A stretch of 64,000 nt of DNA from an uncultured Eubacteriales bacterium. GTDB taxonomy: Bacteria > Bacillota > Clostridia > Peptostreptococcales > Anaerovoracaceae. A model generated the notes under the pieces. The model ran no database searches. It was not told the DNA's origin and saw only the letters and a list, made by a program, of their open reading frames with translations. The DNA is taken from contig CACYFF010000009.1 in NCBI GenBank assembly GCA_902773665.1, positions 1-64,000 on the forward strand, in the 5' to 3' direction. The translations under genes and the position numbers were made by a program. Shown here one piece after another: positions 7,954-17,131 of the stretch (within the stretch, counting starts at the first letter, position 1; each line of letters starts with the position of its first letter).

Positions 7954-8661
7954 ATGTTCACAATTGCGGTTATAACCATTGGGCAATCTCCCCGGCCGGA
8001 CATCACCTCCGATCTGCGGAAACTGCTGCCGGAAGGGGTCTGCATGACCGAATACGGCGCGCTGGACGGTCTGACCCGTCAGCAGGCCGAAGAACAATTC
8101 GGTTATCGGGGCAGGGGAGAGCTGCTGATCACCCGGATGGGCGGCAACGGATCCTCCCTCAAGGTGGACGGCGACAGCATCATGGGGCAGCTGCAGACCT
8201 GCATCTGCCGGGCCCAGGAAGACGGCGCCGACGCTGCCCTCATCGCCTGCACCGGTGTATTTCCGGATTATGAACATCAGATCCCCCTGCTTCTGCCGGG
8301 GGAGCCCCAGCGCAAAGCCACCATGAACCTGGCCGGAGAACAGCTGATGGGCGTGGTGATCCCAAAGGAGCATCAGCGGGAACAGATCGCCGGCTGGTGG
8401 CGCGAAAGCGGCGCGCGGCACATTCTGTTCGGTATCGCCGATCCTTATGAAGATCCAAAAAAAATCGTGGAGGCGGCGCTGGAACTGAAAGCCGCCGGCG
8501 CCCGGGTCCTTTGTCTGGACTGCTTTGGTTATACCACCCGGCAGCAGGCCGACGTCCAAAAGGCCACCGGACTGGAGACCGTTCTTCCCAGAACCGTTCT
8601 GATAGAAGAACTGACGGCCCTCCGGAACATTACTCCAAAAGACTCAGCTGACGCCAGATAA
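7954..8661 (+). CDS. AroM-family protein, racemase-like
   Basis: The 235-residue protein matches the AroM family: TIGQSPRPDIT at the N-terminus, EYGALDGL, LITRMGGNG, and ALIACTGVFPD. AroM has no proven function. Two features resemble Asp/Glu/hydantoin racemases: Cys99 in IACTG and Cys190 in LDCFGYT, the two-cysteine arrangement those enzymes use to move the alpha proton. In a cluster of D-aminoacylase and dipeptide-transport genes a racemase role is attractive, but it is inference. I prefer ATG 7954 over TTG 7942. The 3' end overlaps the convergent regulator gene by 32 bases. Confidence 0.75.
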   Translation: MFTIAVITIGQSPRPDITSDLRKLLPEGVCMTEYGALDGLTRQQAEEQFGYRGRGELLITRMGGNGSSLKVDGDSIMGQLQTCICRAQEDGADAALIACTGVFPDYEHQIPLLLPGEPQRKATMNLAGEQLMGVVIPKEHQREQIAGWWRESGARHILFGIADPYEDPKKIVEAALELKAAGARVLCLDCFGYTTRQQADVQKATGLETVLPRTVLIEELTALRNITPKDSADAR

Positions 8662-9784
8662 GGGCCAGATGGATGGCATCCCGCACCGACTTGGCATTGA
8701 GATCGTGGCGCAGCAGCTTTCCGATCTTGCGGAAACGGTCATACAGGGTATTTCGATGAATCCCCAGCAAGGCGCAGGCCTTCTGCATATTGTAACTGCA
8801 CTCGTCGGCAACACACAGGGTCTTTACCAGCTCTGCCGACTTCCGCTGGTCATAATCCATTACCGGACGGAGATATTCCTCCACCATCTGCAAAAGGATG
8901 TCGCTGTCCATGTTTTCCCGGATAAAGGCGTATTCGATGTAATCGGTGTAGCGGTAAACCGGCTTTCGGGGCGCGCAGCAGCGGCCGATCTCCAGGGCGA
9001 CGCCCGCGTGTTCATAAGCCGAACGAAGGGTGGCTGCCGTGGTGGAAAGCTCGCTGATACCCACGGTACAGCCGGGATTACAGTAGCTGTAAAACAGCTG
9101 CTGGCCATATTGAAGCCCCTGCTCTGCGGAAGCGCCGGGGCGTAGCGTGAAAATACCGATGATTTGCTGACGCAGCTCATCATACAACAAAAAAAGATCA
9201 GGTGAGGGCCGCAGCAAAAGCCGGTCGATGGCATCCTTGGCAGTGCCGGGATCCATGGCCGCCGCAAAGATCAGCCGGTCAGAACGAAAGCTGAGACCGG
9301 CCCGCTCCGAAAGGGTCTTCAGACCGGAGAGACTGTGGTCGCCGCCCAGCAGCACCTGAGAATAAAAGGCCACGATGTCGCTTCGCCCTGTGGCCTGGGC
9401 GGCGCCGGAAGGGCCATCCTCCCGGGGATGCACCAAGATCCGCTGAATATCCCGGTAGCTCAGCTCCATGGGAATGGACAAAATGGGGAAGCGGTTTTCC
9501 TCGGCCAGCTCCCGGACGGAATCGGGGATCTGGTGGACATATTTTCCGATCTTGATGCCCAGTCCCACCACCTGGTTGTCGATCAGGCGGGTGACCAACC
9601 GTTCAAAGTCGGCGGGGGACTGGAGAAAATAACCGGTGGTGATGATCAAATCACCGGGCGAGGTCCAGGCGGAACCCTCCGGGATTTCCACAATATCAAT
9701 GTAGCGAACGGTCCGGCTTCCGCCGGACGGCGCGCAGAGATAGGTCATGTTGGCGTGGAGTTTTGTCAAATCGTCAACGATCAT
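8630..9784 (-). CDS. PucR-family transcriptional regulator
   Basis: This is a 384-residue regulator. The N-terminal PucR ligand-type domain (about 1-115) includes GDLIITTGYFL and GLGIKIGKYVHQIP. A central region of lower conservation follows, then a C-terminal helix-turn-helix near 330-375 (KACALLGIHRNTLYDRFRKIGKLL), as in the HTH_30 family. PucR-type proteins control purine and nitrogen-compound catabolism in response to intracellular metabolites. I start at 9784 because GGAGG stands directly upstream; longer frames reach 9916 without support. It is divergent from the DUF917 gene and is probably the local regulator of the cargo operon. Confidence 0.88.
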   Translation of the reverse strand: MIVDDLTKLHANMTYLCAPSGGSRTVRYIDIVEIPEGSAWTSPGDLIITTGYFLQSPADFERLVTRLIDNQVVGLGIKIGKYVHQIPDSVRELAEENRFPILSIPMELSYRDIQRILVHPREDGPSGAAQATGRSDIVAFYSQVLLGGDHSLSGLKTLSERAGLSFRSDRLIFAAAMDPGTAKDAIDRLLLRPSPDLFLLYDELRQQIIGIFTLRPGASAEQGLQYGQQLFYSYCNPGCTVGISELSTTAATLRSAYEHAGVALEIGRCCAPRKPVYRYTDYIEYAFIRENMDSDILLQMVEEYLRPVMDYDQRKSAELVKTLCVADECSYNMQKACALLGIHRNTLYDRFRKIGKLLRHDLNAKSVRDAIHLALIWRQLSLLE

Positions 9785-9832
9785 GGAAAGACCTCCCAAA
9801 ACGCAGAGTAGGTCAAAAACTGATAGATTTTT

Positions 9833-9861
9833 ATTATAACATTTCACGGTCGTTTTTTCAA
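9833..9861 (-). promoter_or_regulatory. Sigma-70-type promoter of the PucR gene
   Basis: On the minus strand a TTGAAA box (9856-9861) and a perfect TATAAT (9833-9838) are 17 bases apart, about 50 bases from the start codon. An inverted repeat GCAGA-GAGA-TCTGC at 9867-9880, between the divergent genes, is a possible operator. Confidence 0.75.
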
Positions 9862-9903
9862 TCATTGCAGAGAGATCTGCGGAAAAAAGAGGTGTCGACA
9901 AGG

Positions 9904-10971
9904 ATGAAACTGACAAAAACCACAGGTAAAGAGATCCTGCTGGGCAGCTGGTTCCTGGGTGGCGGAGGCGGTGGCCTTCCCGAAGGGGGCGAAGCGGTTC
10001 TGGAGCAGGTGCTGCAGACCGGCGAGGTAGTCTTCCGGGACGTGGCGGAGCTGGCCGATGACGAGGTCATCGTGACGGCTTCTCTGGTGGGTTCGCCTGC
10101 CAGCACCACTTCCTGCATCAAGGACGTACATTACCGCCAGGTCTATGACTGGTTTTGTCTGAACAATCAAAAGCCCCTTTCCGCCGTGGTCACCAACGAG
10201 CCGGGCGGCCACAGCGTCACCAACGGCTGGATGCTTTCGGCCATCACCGGCCTGCCCATGCTGGACGCCGCCTGCAACGGCCGTGCCCACCCCACAGGCG
10301 TCATGGGCGCCATGGGCCTCAACGCCATTCCCGATTACCGGAGCCTGCAGACGGCAGCCGGCGGCGATGGCCCCCGGGAGATCGGCATCACCGCCACCGG
10401 AACGGTGGACGGCACCTCTCAGATGGTGCGGATGGCAGCGGTACAGGCCGGCGGTTATGTGACCGTCCTGCGCAACCCGGTAACGGCTGCTTATTTCCGG
10501 GAAAACGCCTCGGTGGGCGTGGTTTCCCAGGCACGGATGATCGGTCAACACTGGCAGCAAAGCATGGGAGATCTGCCCACCCTGCTGCAGACACTGAAGG
10601 CGCTTTTGAACTGCACCCTGCTGGGCGAAGGCCGGATTCGGGCCATTGATCTGCAGATGTCCGGCGGCTTTGATGTGGGCACCTTCACGCTGGAAACGGC
10701 GGGAGCGCCGCTGGAAGTCACCGTTATGAACGAATACATGACGGCCCAGCGGGAGGGCGCCCGACTGGCGACCTTCCCCGATCTGATCGCCGTGATTGAT
10801 ACCCAAAAGCGCCTGCCGGTGTGCTCGGCCCAGCTGAAGCCCGGCATGGATGTGGCAGTGGTCTGTGTCCCCCGGGAAAAGCTGATTCTTGGACGGGGCA
10901 TGAAGCTGCCCGAACTGTTTGTCCCCTGTGAAAACGCCATTGGAAAGCCCATGCGGCAGTATATTTTCTGA
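9904..10971 (+). CDS. DUF917-family protein
   Basis: The 355-residue protein has the DUF917 hallmarks: a Gly-rich N-terminal loop (WFLGGGGGGLPEGG), VTASLVGSPAST, then NEPGGHSVTNGW, DAACNGRAHPTG and a C-terminal FPDLIAVIDT. The family is uncharacterised biochemically. It is often found beside hydantoinases and amidohydrolases, which fits here. It is the first gene of the rightward run and is 18 bases from the D-aminoacylase gene. I start at ATG 9904 behind AAGAGGTG; a longer frame back to 9763 would cross the regulator promoter. Confidence 0.8.
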   Translation: MKLTKTTGKEILLGSWFLGGGGGGLPEGGEAVLEQVLQTGEVVFRDVAELADDEVIVTASLVGSPASTTSCIKDVHYRQVYDWFCLNNQKPLSAVVTNEPGGHSVTNGWMLSAITGLPMLDAACNGRAHPTGVMGAMGLNAIPDYRSLQTAAGGDGPREIGITATGTVDGTSQMVRMAAVQAGGYVTVLRNPVTAAYFRENASVGVVSQARMIGQHWQQSMGDLPTLLQTLKALLNCTLLGEGRIRAIDLQMSGGFDVGTFTLETAGAPLEVTVMNEYMTAQREGARLATFPDLIAVIDTQKRLPVCSAQLKPGMDVAVVCVPREKLILGRGMKLPELFVPCENAIGKPMRQYIF

Positions 10972-10989
10972 CAAAAGGGGGGAACGCCC

Positions 10990-12594
10990 ATGTATGACAT
11001 TCTCATCAAAAACGGCCTGATCGTGGACGGCAGCGGAAAGCCTGCCTTTTACGGTGATCTGGCTGTAAAGGACGGAAAAATCGCCAAAATTGCTCCGTCC
11101 ATCCAGGAGTCGGCGGACGAGGTCATGGACGCTTCCGGCCTGCAGGTGGCTCCCGGTTTTATCGACAACCACAGCCACAGCGACAGCTCGGTGTTCACCG
11201 GCAGCGACAGCTATAACTATCTGGAGCAGGGCGTCACCACCCAGGTCGCCGGACAGTGCGGCAGCTCGCCGGCACCCTACTCCGAAACCGAACTGGCCGA
11301 CGCCAAGGCAAAGCTGGATCCCGAAGAGTTCGCCTGCTGGGCCGCCAAGGCGCAGACCCCCACCACCTTTATGAAGGCGGCGGAAGAGCAGACCTTCGGC
11401 ACCAACATGGCCTTCTTCATCGGCCAGGGCTCCCTGCGGGAAAAGGCTCTGGGCTATTCCGACGCCGCTCCCACCAAAGAGCAGATGGACATCATGCAGA
11501 AGGATCTCATCGAGGCCATGGAGGCAGGCTATCTGGGTGTGTCCTCCGGTCTGGTGTACGCCCCTTCGGTTTACGCTTCCACCGAGGAGCTCATTGAACT
11601 GGTAAAGGTCATGAAGCCTTACGGCGGCATTTACGCTTCCCACATTCGGGGCGAGGGCGACAACGTCCTCCGTTCGGTGCAGGAGGCCATTCGCATCGGT
11701 GAAGAGGGCGGGGCCCCCGTGCTGATCTCTCACCTGAAGGTCATGGGCAAGCACAACGAAGGCACCAGCCAGAAGCTTCTGAAGGAGATCGACGACGCCA
11801 ACGCCCGGGGCACCACCGTCTGGGCCGACCAGTATCCCTATACCGCCAGCTCGGCCCCGCTGCCCAGTCAGATCCCGCCCAAATATCTGGTGGGCGGCAT
11901 CCCGGTGCTGCTGGAACGGCTGAAAAATCCCGAGATCCGGCAGCAGATCCTGTATTCCATCTTCCACGAGGTGGACGAGTTTGAAAGCGCCATCTATTCG
12001 GCCGGCTTTGATGGCACCCTCATTGTGGGGGCCTCTAAAACGCCCGAATATGTGAACAAAACCATCGGCCAGATCGCCAGGGAAGAGGGCAAGGAGCCCA
12101 TCGACGCCCTGTGCGACGTGCTGCTGGCCAACGACGCCAGTATGCAGGGCGTGTACTTCAACCAGTGCGCCTCCGATCTGCTGCGGATCATGGCCCATCC
12201 CAGAGTGTTCCTGGGTTCCGACTGGTCGGACTACCCCGACAGCAAGGTGGACTATGAACAGGCCGGCGGCGGCCATCCCAGAGGCACCGCATCCACCGTA
12301 CGCCGTCTGGAACTGGTTCGTGACTTCCGCCTGCGGACGCTGGAAGATTCGGTGAAAAACCTCACCTATGACACCGCCCAGGCCATGGGCATTCCCGAGC
12401 ACGGTCTTTTGAAAGAGGGCTGGGACGCCAACGTGTGCGTCTTTGACTATGACCGGCTCCATGCCACCGCCGACTTTGCCCATCCCTATCGCCAGAGTCA
12501 GGGCATCCACTACGTTCTGGTCAACGGCAAGCTGGCCGTCCGGGACGGAAAAGCCCTTGGCGTCCGGGCCGGCAAGGTATTGAAACGTAAGTAA
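10990..12594 (+). CDS. N-acyl-D-amino-acid deacylase (D-aminoacylase)
   Basis: At 534 residues this is an amidohydrolase of the D-aminoacylase branch. It hydrolyses N-acyl-D-amino acids to D-amino acid plus carboxylate in the cytoplasm. Metal and active-site residues are in place: DNHSH (His61, His63), GQCGSS with the branch-specific zinc ligand Cys90, His218 in YASHIRGEGDN, His248 in ISHLKVMGK, and Asp411 in LGSDWSD. The Cys ligand separates it from dihydroorotases and hydantoinases. It is followed closely by the ABC importer genes, suggesting that imported acylated or peptide-bound D-residues are its substrate. RBS AAGGGGGG precedes the start. Confidence 0.9.
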   Translation: MYDILIKNGLIVDGSGKPAFYGDLAVKDGKIAKIAPSIQESADEVMDASGLQVAPGFIDNHSHSDSSVFTGSDSYNYLEQGVTTQVAGQCGSSPAPYSETELADAKAKLDPEEFACWAAKAQTPTTFMKAAEEQTFGTNMAFFIGQGSLREKALGYSDAAPTKEQMDIMQKDLIEAMEAGYLGVSSGLVYAPSVYASTEELIELVKVMKPYGGIYASHIRGEGDNVLRSVQEAIRIGEEGGAPVLISHLKVMGKHNEGTSQKLLKEIDDANARGTTVWADQYPYTASSAPLPSQIPPKYLVGGIPVLLERLKNPEIRQQILYSIFHEVDEFESAIYSAGFDGTLIVGASKTPEYVNKTIGQIAREEGKEPIDALCDVLLANDASMQGVYFNQCASDLLRIMAHPRVFLGSDWSDYPDSKVDYEQAGGGHPRGTASTVRRLELVRDFRLRTLEDSVKNLTYDTAQAMGIPEHGLLKEGWDANVCVFDYDRLHATADFAHPYRQSQGIHYVLVNGKLAVRDGKALGVRAGKVLKRK

Positions 12595-12639
12595 TAGACC
12601 CCATATAAATCAAATCCAAACAAAAAGGAGAGTAAGACC

Positions 12640-14181
12640 ATGAAAAAGACATTAGCACTCGTAATCGCCATGATGATGATCGCTGCTCTGCTTGCCGGCT
12701 GCGGCGGCAATGAGCAGGTCTCTGATGGCAAGCGCACCGACATCAACATCCCCCTGGCATCCATCGGTAACACTCTGGACCCCCATGACGCCAGCCTGCT
12801 GGTCGACCAGTACGTTTGTAACCAGATCTACGAGCCCCTGTGGTACGTGGAAGACGACGCTTCTCGGACCCCCCGTCTGGCGACTGGCCTCACCGTCAAC
12901 GATGCCGGTAACGAGATCACCGTTACTCTCCGTGACGACGTCAAGTTCCAGAACGGCGAGCCTCTGAAGGCTTCTGACGTTGTTTACAGCTATCAGCGCT
13001 GCCTGGACAACTACTACAAGACCGCCTCTCTGCTGGGCCTGACCAAGGTGGAAGCCATCAATGACACCACCGTCAAGTTCACTCTGGATGGACCCAACTC
13101 GGTCTTCCTGACTACCATGAATGATGTGTGGATCGTCTCTGAGAAGGCCGTTGAGGAGGCCGGTGATCGCTTCGGCGCGATCCCCACTCTGGCTGGTACC
13201 GGTCCCTATATCCTGGAGTCTTATGACCAGAATACCAAGATCGTCCTGCAGGCCAACAAGGATTATTGGCGTGAGGAAGCCACTATCAAGACCATCAACT
13301 TCACTCCCATGGCCGACTCCTCCACCCAGCTGCTGGCCTTCCAGAACGGCGAGTTCGACTTCTGTAACATCCCCTCTGCCGACTGGAACAACGTAGTCGC
13401 CAGCGGCAACTTCACCACCGTCCAGGCTCCCAGCCGTCACGTCTCCTACATCGGCCTGAACGTCGGTAAGCCCGAGAGCCCCCTGTATGACCTCCGCGTC
13501 CGTCAGGCTATCCACTACTGCATCGACAAGGAATCCATGTGTCTGGTCGCCGCTGACGGCTTTGCCGATGTGGCCACCCACTATGTCCGCGTTGGTTACT
13601 TCGAGGGTGCCGAAGGTAAGGGCACTGACTTCTCCTACAATCCCGAAAAGGCCAAGCAGCTGCTGGCTGAGGCCGGCTATCCCAACGGCTGTGACGTCGG
13701 CACCATCTCCGTCATCAACGGCGGCGGCGGCCGTTACATCAAGATCGCCCAGCTGCTGGAGCAGAACATGAAGGACGTTGGCATCACCTGTAAGATCGAG
13801 ATCGGTGAGACCGGCGCCATGCTGGATGATATTGCACAGAACCACACCTACGATATGTTCATTTCCGGCATCACCTACGGCGTCAGCTTCAGCTTCTATG
13901 ATTCTTACGGCAACTACGGTAAGTTCGACAACGCAGAAGTCCGGCTGTACGAGAACGAAAGCATTGATGCTGACTGGGTCGATGAAATGTTCCAGAAGGC
14001 CCGCTGCGAGATGGATGCCGCCAAGCGTCTGGCCATCTACAACGAGCTGGAAGCCTATGTCCACGATCAGTGCTGCTACCTGGGCGTCATGCACATTCAG
14101 AACCTGTATGCCTGGAACAAGAACCTGGATGCTTACGCTCCTCTGAAAAACTATCTGGTCTATGACTGGAGCTGGAAATAA
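12640..14181 (+). CDS. Peptide-type ABC transporter substrate-binding lipoprotein
   Basis: The 513-residue family-5 solute-binding protein has a lipoprotein signal (MKKTLALVIAMMMIAALLAGC, lipid-anchored Cys21). Typical SBP-5 segments follow: YVCNQIYEPLWYV, LRDDVKFQNGEPL, SDVVYSYQRCLD, GTGPYILESYD, and RQAIHYCIDKESM. It would capture a peptide or peptide-like ligand outside the membrane and deliver it to the permeases encoded next. The ligand cannot be read from sequence, but the flanking D-aminoacylase and M20/M55-type hydrolases suggest D-residue-containing peptides or acylated amino acids. Codon usage is very biased, consistent with strong expression. Confidence 0.92.
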   Translation: MKKTLALVIAMMMIAALLAGCGGNEQVSDGKRTDINIPLASIGNTLDPHDASLLVDQYVCNQIYEPLWYVEDDASRTPRLATGLTVNDAGNEITVTLRDDVKFQNGEPLKASDVVYSYQRCLDNYYKTASLLGLTKVEAINDTTVKFTLDGPNSVFLTTMNDVWIVSEKAVEEAGDRFGAIPTLAGTGPYILESYDQNTKIVLQANKDYWREEATIKTINFTPMADSSTQLLAFQNGEFDFCNIPSADWNNVVASGNFTTVQAPSRHVSYIGLNVGKPESPLYDLRVRQAIHYCIDKESMCLVAADGFADVATHYVRVGYFEGAEGKGTDFSYNPEKAKQLLAEAGYPNGCDVGTISVINGGGGRYIKIAQLLEQNMKDVGITCKIEIGETGAMLDDIAQNHTYDMFISGITYGVSFSFYDSYGNYGKFDNAEVRLYENESIDADWVDEMFQKARCEMDAAKRLAIYNELEAYVHDQCCYLGVMHIQNLYAWNKNLDAYAPLKNYLVYDWSWK

Positions 14182-14243
14182 TTCCAACGACGCGTCCAAC
14201 CACTGATCCAAACCAAGTAATCTGAATCAGCAAGCATCTTTGC

Positions 14244-14274
14244 TGTCTCCCACCGGCTTTGTCGGTGGGAGACA
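14244..14274 (+). promoter_or_regulatory. Intercistronic hairpin after the binding-protein gene
   Basis: A perfect 12-bp stem (TGTCTCCCACCG / CGGTGGGAGACA) with a 7-base loop lies between the binding-protein and permease genes and has no T-run. Such hairpins commonly protect the upstream message and raise binding protein over permease levels. Confidence 0.65.
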
Positions 14275-14302
14275 GTCCACTACCTGAAAAGGAGTATACA
14301 CG

Positions 14303-15235
14303 ATGATTCGATATGTCGTTAAACGTTTTCTAATGCTCATTCCGCTGGTTCTTTGTATCACGTTCGTTGTCTATGGCCTGATGTCATTGGCCCCTGGCGA
14401 TCCCGCGAGTATCATGCTGCCCTCCAATGCTCCGCAGGAACAGAAGGATGCTTTGAACCATAAACTTGGATATGACCGTCCCTTCCTTGTCAAATATGCA
14501 GATTTTGTCTACAATTTGGTGTTCAAGGGCGACTTTGGTATTTCCTATCGAACCCAGCAGCCCATTATCAACGAGTTTAAGACCCGTCTCCCCATTTCCA
14601 TCACACTGGCATTTACCAGCTTGACATTGGCAGCCTGTATCGGCATACCGTTAGGCGTGCTGTCGGCCGTCAAGCAGTATTCTCTGCTGGACACCATCCC
14701 CTCTGTGATGGCATTGACCCTGTCGGCCGTACCATCCTTCTGGTTTGGTATGATGCTGATATACTTCCTTGCGTATAAGCTAGGCCTGTTCCCATCCTAC
14801 GGTATGGGCGGAATCGAGCACTGGGTCCTGCCCACCCTGACCATCGCGGTGGTCTATGCGGCAGAGATCCTGCGTTACACCCGTTCCTCCATGCTGGAGA
14901 CCATCCGCGCAGACTATGTGCGTACCGCCCGAGCCAAGGGCGTTGCCGAGCGTACCGTTATCTGGAAGCACGCCATGAAGAACGGCCTGCTGCCGGTGAT
15001 CACCCTGCTGGGCAGCTCTTTTGGTGCACAGATCGGCGGCGCCATCGTCACCGAAAACCTGTACAATCTGCCTGGTCTGGGAACGCTGACTCTGGTGTCC
15101 ATCAATATGCGTGATACACCTACCGTCGTGGCTACCTCGGTGATTTTCGCCACGCTGTATAATATCATCCTCATTCTGGTGGACCTGATGTACGCCTTCA
15201 TCGATCCCCGTATCAAGGCCAAGTATTCCAGATAA
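14303..15235 (+). CDS. Dipeptide-type ABC permease, DppB-like
   Basis: The 310-residue inner-membrane permease begins MIRYVVKRFLMLIPLV, the usual DppB/OppB start, followed by LAPGDPAS. It has six hydrophobic segments and the cytoplasmic EAA loop near residue 200 (YVRTARAKGVAERTVIWKHA), which docks the ATPases. It also has the LLGSSFGAQIGGAIVTENLYNLPGLG segment characteristic of the B subunit. It forms the channel with the DppC-like protein encoded 12 bases downstream. Confidence 0.93.
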   Translation: MIRYVVKRFLMLIPLVLCITFVVYGLMSLAPGDPASIMLPSNAPQEQKDALNHKLGYDRPFLVKYADFVYNLVFKGDFGISYRTQQPIINEFKTRLPISITLAFTSLTLAACIGIPLGVLSAVKQYSLLDTIPSVMALTLSAVPSFWFGMMLIYFLAYKLGLFPSYGMGGIEHWVLPTLTIAVVYAAEILRYTRSSMLETIRADYVRTARAKGVAERTVIWKHAMKNGLLPVITLLGSSFGAQIGGAIVTENLYNLPGLGTLTLVSINMRDTPTVVATSVIFATLYNIILILVDLMYAFIDPRIKAKYSR

Positions 15236-15247
15236 GGAGGCAGAACG

Positions 15248-16120
15248 ATGAAAAAGAACAGAAGACAATCCCGCGCAATCGTGCGGTTAAAAGAAATCTG
15301 GCGTCGATTCTGCAAAAACAGAATTGCTTTGGCCGGCTTCATTGTATTTATGTGCATCATGATGGTGGTGGTATTTGCCGACGTCATCGTGCCTTATGAA
15401 ATGACGGAAAAACCCTCTCCCCCGGACCGCCTTACGCCCCCCTGCGCCGAGCATCCCTTCGGCACCGATGAGTTCGGACGCAGCGTGTTCGCCCGAATCA
15501 TCCACGCGGCCCCCAACTCGCTGTTCATCGGCTTTACCGTTTCGTTCGGCAGCTTGCTGGTGGGCGGTACCCTGGGCATCGCCTGCGGCTATTTCGGCGG
15601 CAGATTTGACAACCTGATCATGCGTTTCCTGGATATGATCTCCGCTCTGCCCGGAAGCCTGCTGGCCATCGTCATGGTGGCCGTGCTGGGTCCCAATATG
15701 CGCAACCTGATCATCGCGCTGATCGTGGGTCACATTGCCGGCTTTGCCCGAATGTGCCGTTCGGTGGCGCTGAGCATTTCCGAGCAGGAATACATCAAGG
15801 CCGCAAAGGCCGGCGGTTCCAGCGACCTGCGCATCATTTTCCGTCACGCGGTTCCCAACGCGGCCAGTACGCTGATCATCAACACCACCATGAGTATTTC
15901 CGGTGTTATCCTCAGCGCCTGCTCCCTGAGCTTTATCGGTCTGGGCGTTCAGCCTCCCAAGCCCGAGTGGGGCGCTATGCTGAACGACGCGCGACAGTAC
16001 TTTAACGGCAGTCCCTATCTGATGGTCATTCCCGGTCTGGCGATCTTGATCACCTCCATTTCGATCAACATGATGGGCGACGGTCTTCGGGACGCTCTCG
16101 ACCCGAAACTGAAGTCGTAA
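15248..16120 (+). CDS. Dipeptide-type ABC permease, DppC-like
   Basis: This 290-residue partner permease has the DppC pattern: a cytoplasmic basic N-terminus (RFCKNRIALAGF), the HPFGTDEFGRSVFARI motif, and an extracytoplasmic loop before the BPD_transp_1 domain. An EAA loop follows (YIKAAKAGGSSDLRIIFRHAVPNA), then LSACSLSFIGLGVQPPKPEWG. It ends with NMMGDGLRDALDPK, as is standard. It is preceded by AAGGAGG and 12 bases from both neighbours, within one operon. Confidence 0.93.
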   Translation: MKKNRRQSRAIVRLKEIWRRFCKNRIALAGFIVFMCIMMVVVFADVIVPYEMTEKPSPPDRLTPPCAEHPFGTDEFGRSVFARIIHAAPNSLFIGFTVSFGSLLVGGTLGIACGYFGGRFDNLIMRFLDMISALPGSLLAIVMVAVLGPNMRNLIIALIVGHIAGFARMCRSVALSISEQEYIKAAKAGGSSDLRIIFRHAVPNAASTLIINTTMSISGVILSACSLSFIGLGVQPPKPEWGAMLNDARQYFNGSPYLMVIPGLAILITSISINMMGDGLRDALDPKLKS

Positions 16121-16132
16121 GGAGGTCTCTTT

Positions 16133-17131
16133 ATGAGTGAAGTCAATCATACTCCTTTCCTTGAAGTCAAAGATCTCCGGATCATCTATAAGACCGATCT
16201 GGAAACGGTCTATGCTGTCAACGGCATCAGCTTTAAGCTGGAAAAAGGCCAGACCCTGGGTCTGGTAGGTGAGACCGGCGCCGGCAAGACCACCACCGCT
16301 CTGTCGCTGCTGCGGCTGCTGCCCGAGCGCACCGGTAAGGTGGTAGACGGCACCATCACCATCGAGGGTCAGGATCTGGCCACTATGGACGACGAAGCCC
16401 TGCGCCAGATGCGCGGCGGCCAGATCGCCATGATCTTCCAGGATCCCATGACCTCTCTGAACCCCGTCATGACGGTTGCCGATCAGATCGGCGAGTCCAT
16501 CATGATCCACAACCCCGAGTTCAACAAAGAACAGATTCTGGCCCGTGTCAAAGAGGTTCTGAATCTGGTGGGTATCGCCGAAAACCGCGCTTCCGACTAT
16601 CCTCACCAGTTCTCCGGCGGTATGAAGCAGCGCGTGGTCATCGCCATGGCCCTGGCCTGTAATCCCCATCTGATCATCGCGGACGAGCCCACCACCGCTC
16701 TGGATGTTACCATCCAGGCACAGGTGATCTCCATGATGCGCAATCTGCGTGATACCCTGGGCACCGCTATGATCATGATCACTCACGACCTGGGCATCGT
16801 GGCCCAGACCTGTGACAACGTGGCCATCATGTATGCCGGTGAGCTGATCGAAGTGGGCACCGCAGAGGATATCTTCTGCGCCGAAAAGCACCATCCCTAT
16901 ACCGTCGGTCTGTTCGGTTCCATTCCCAACCTGAACGTCAAGGTCGACCGTCTGAGCCCCATCCCCGGCCTGATGCCCGACCCCACCAACCTGCCCGAGG
17001 GCTGCCCCTTCGCCCCCCGCTGCAACAAGTGTATGCCCATCTGTGAGAAACAAAAACCCGGAGTCTATCAGGACGGCGAACACCAGATCCGCTGCCACCT
17101 GTTCACCGGCGCCGCAAAGGGGGGTCAGTAA
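16133..17131 (+). CDS. Dipeptide-type ABC ATPase, DppD-like
   Basis: The 332-residue ATPase has Walker [10 protein letters not shown] near 46, Q-loop [13 protein letters not shown], signature FSGGMKQR, Walker [14 protein letters not shown] and H-loop [13 protein letters not shown]-terminal oligopeptide/dipeptide extension follows, with the Cys cluster ([21 protein letters not shown]) that often binds an Fe-S cluster in this family. It pairs with the DppF-like ATPase; the two start/stop codons abut directly (17131/17132). Confidence 0.94.
   Translation: MSEVNHTPFLEVKDLRIIYKTDLETVYAVNGISFKLEKGQTLGLVGETGAGKTTTALSLLRLLPERTGKVVDGTITIEGQDLATMDDEALRQMRGGQIAMIFQDPMTSLNPVMTVADQIGESIMIHNPEFNKEQILARVKEVLNLVGIAENRASDYPHQFSGGMKQRVVIAMALACNPHLIIADEPTTALDVTIQAQVISMMRNLRDTLGTAMIMITHDLGIVAQTCDNVAIMYAGELIEVGTAEDIFCAEKHHPYTVGLFGSIPNLNVKVDRLSPIPGLMPDPTNLPEGCPFAPRCNKCMPICEKQKPGVYQDGEHQIRCHLFTGAAKGGQ

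Noticed and set aside
9862-12510. 882-codon open frame on the minus strand across the DUF917 and D-aminoacylase genes
   Set aside because: It is antisense to two genes with clear motifs and conserved active sites, and its translation is low-complexity Gly/His/Val-rich sequence typical of GC-rich shadow frames.
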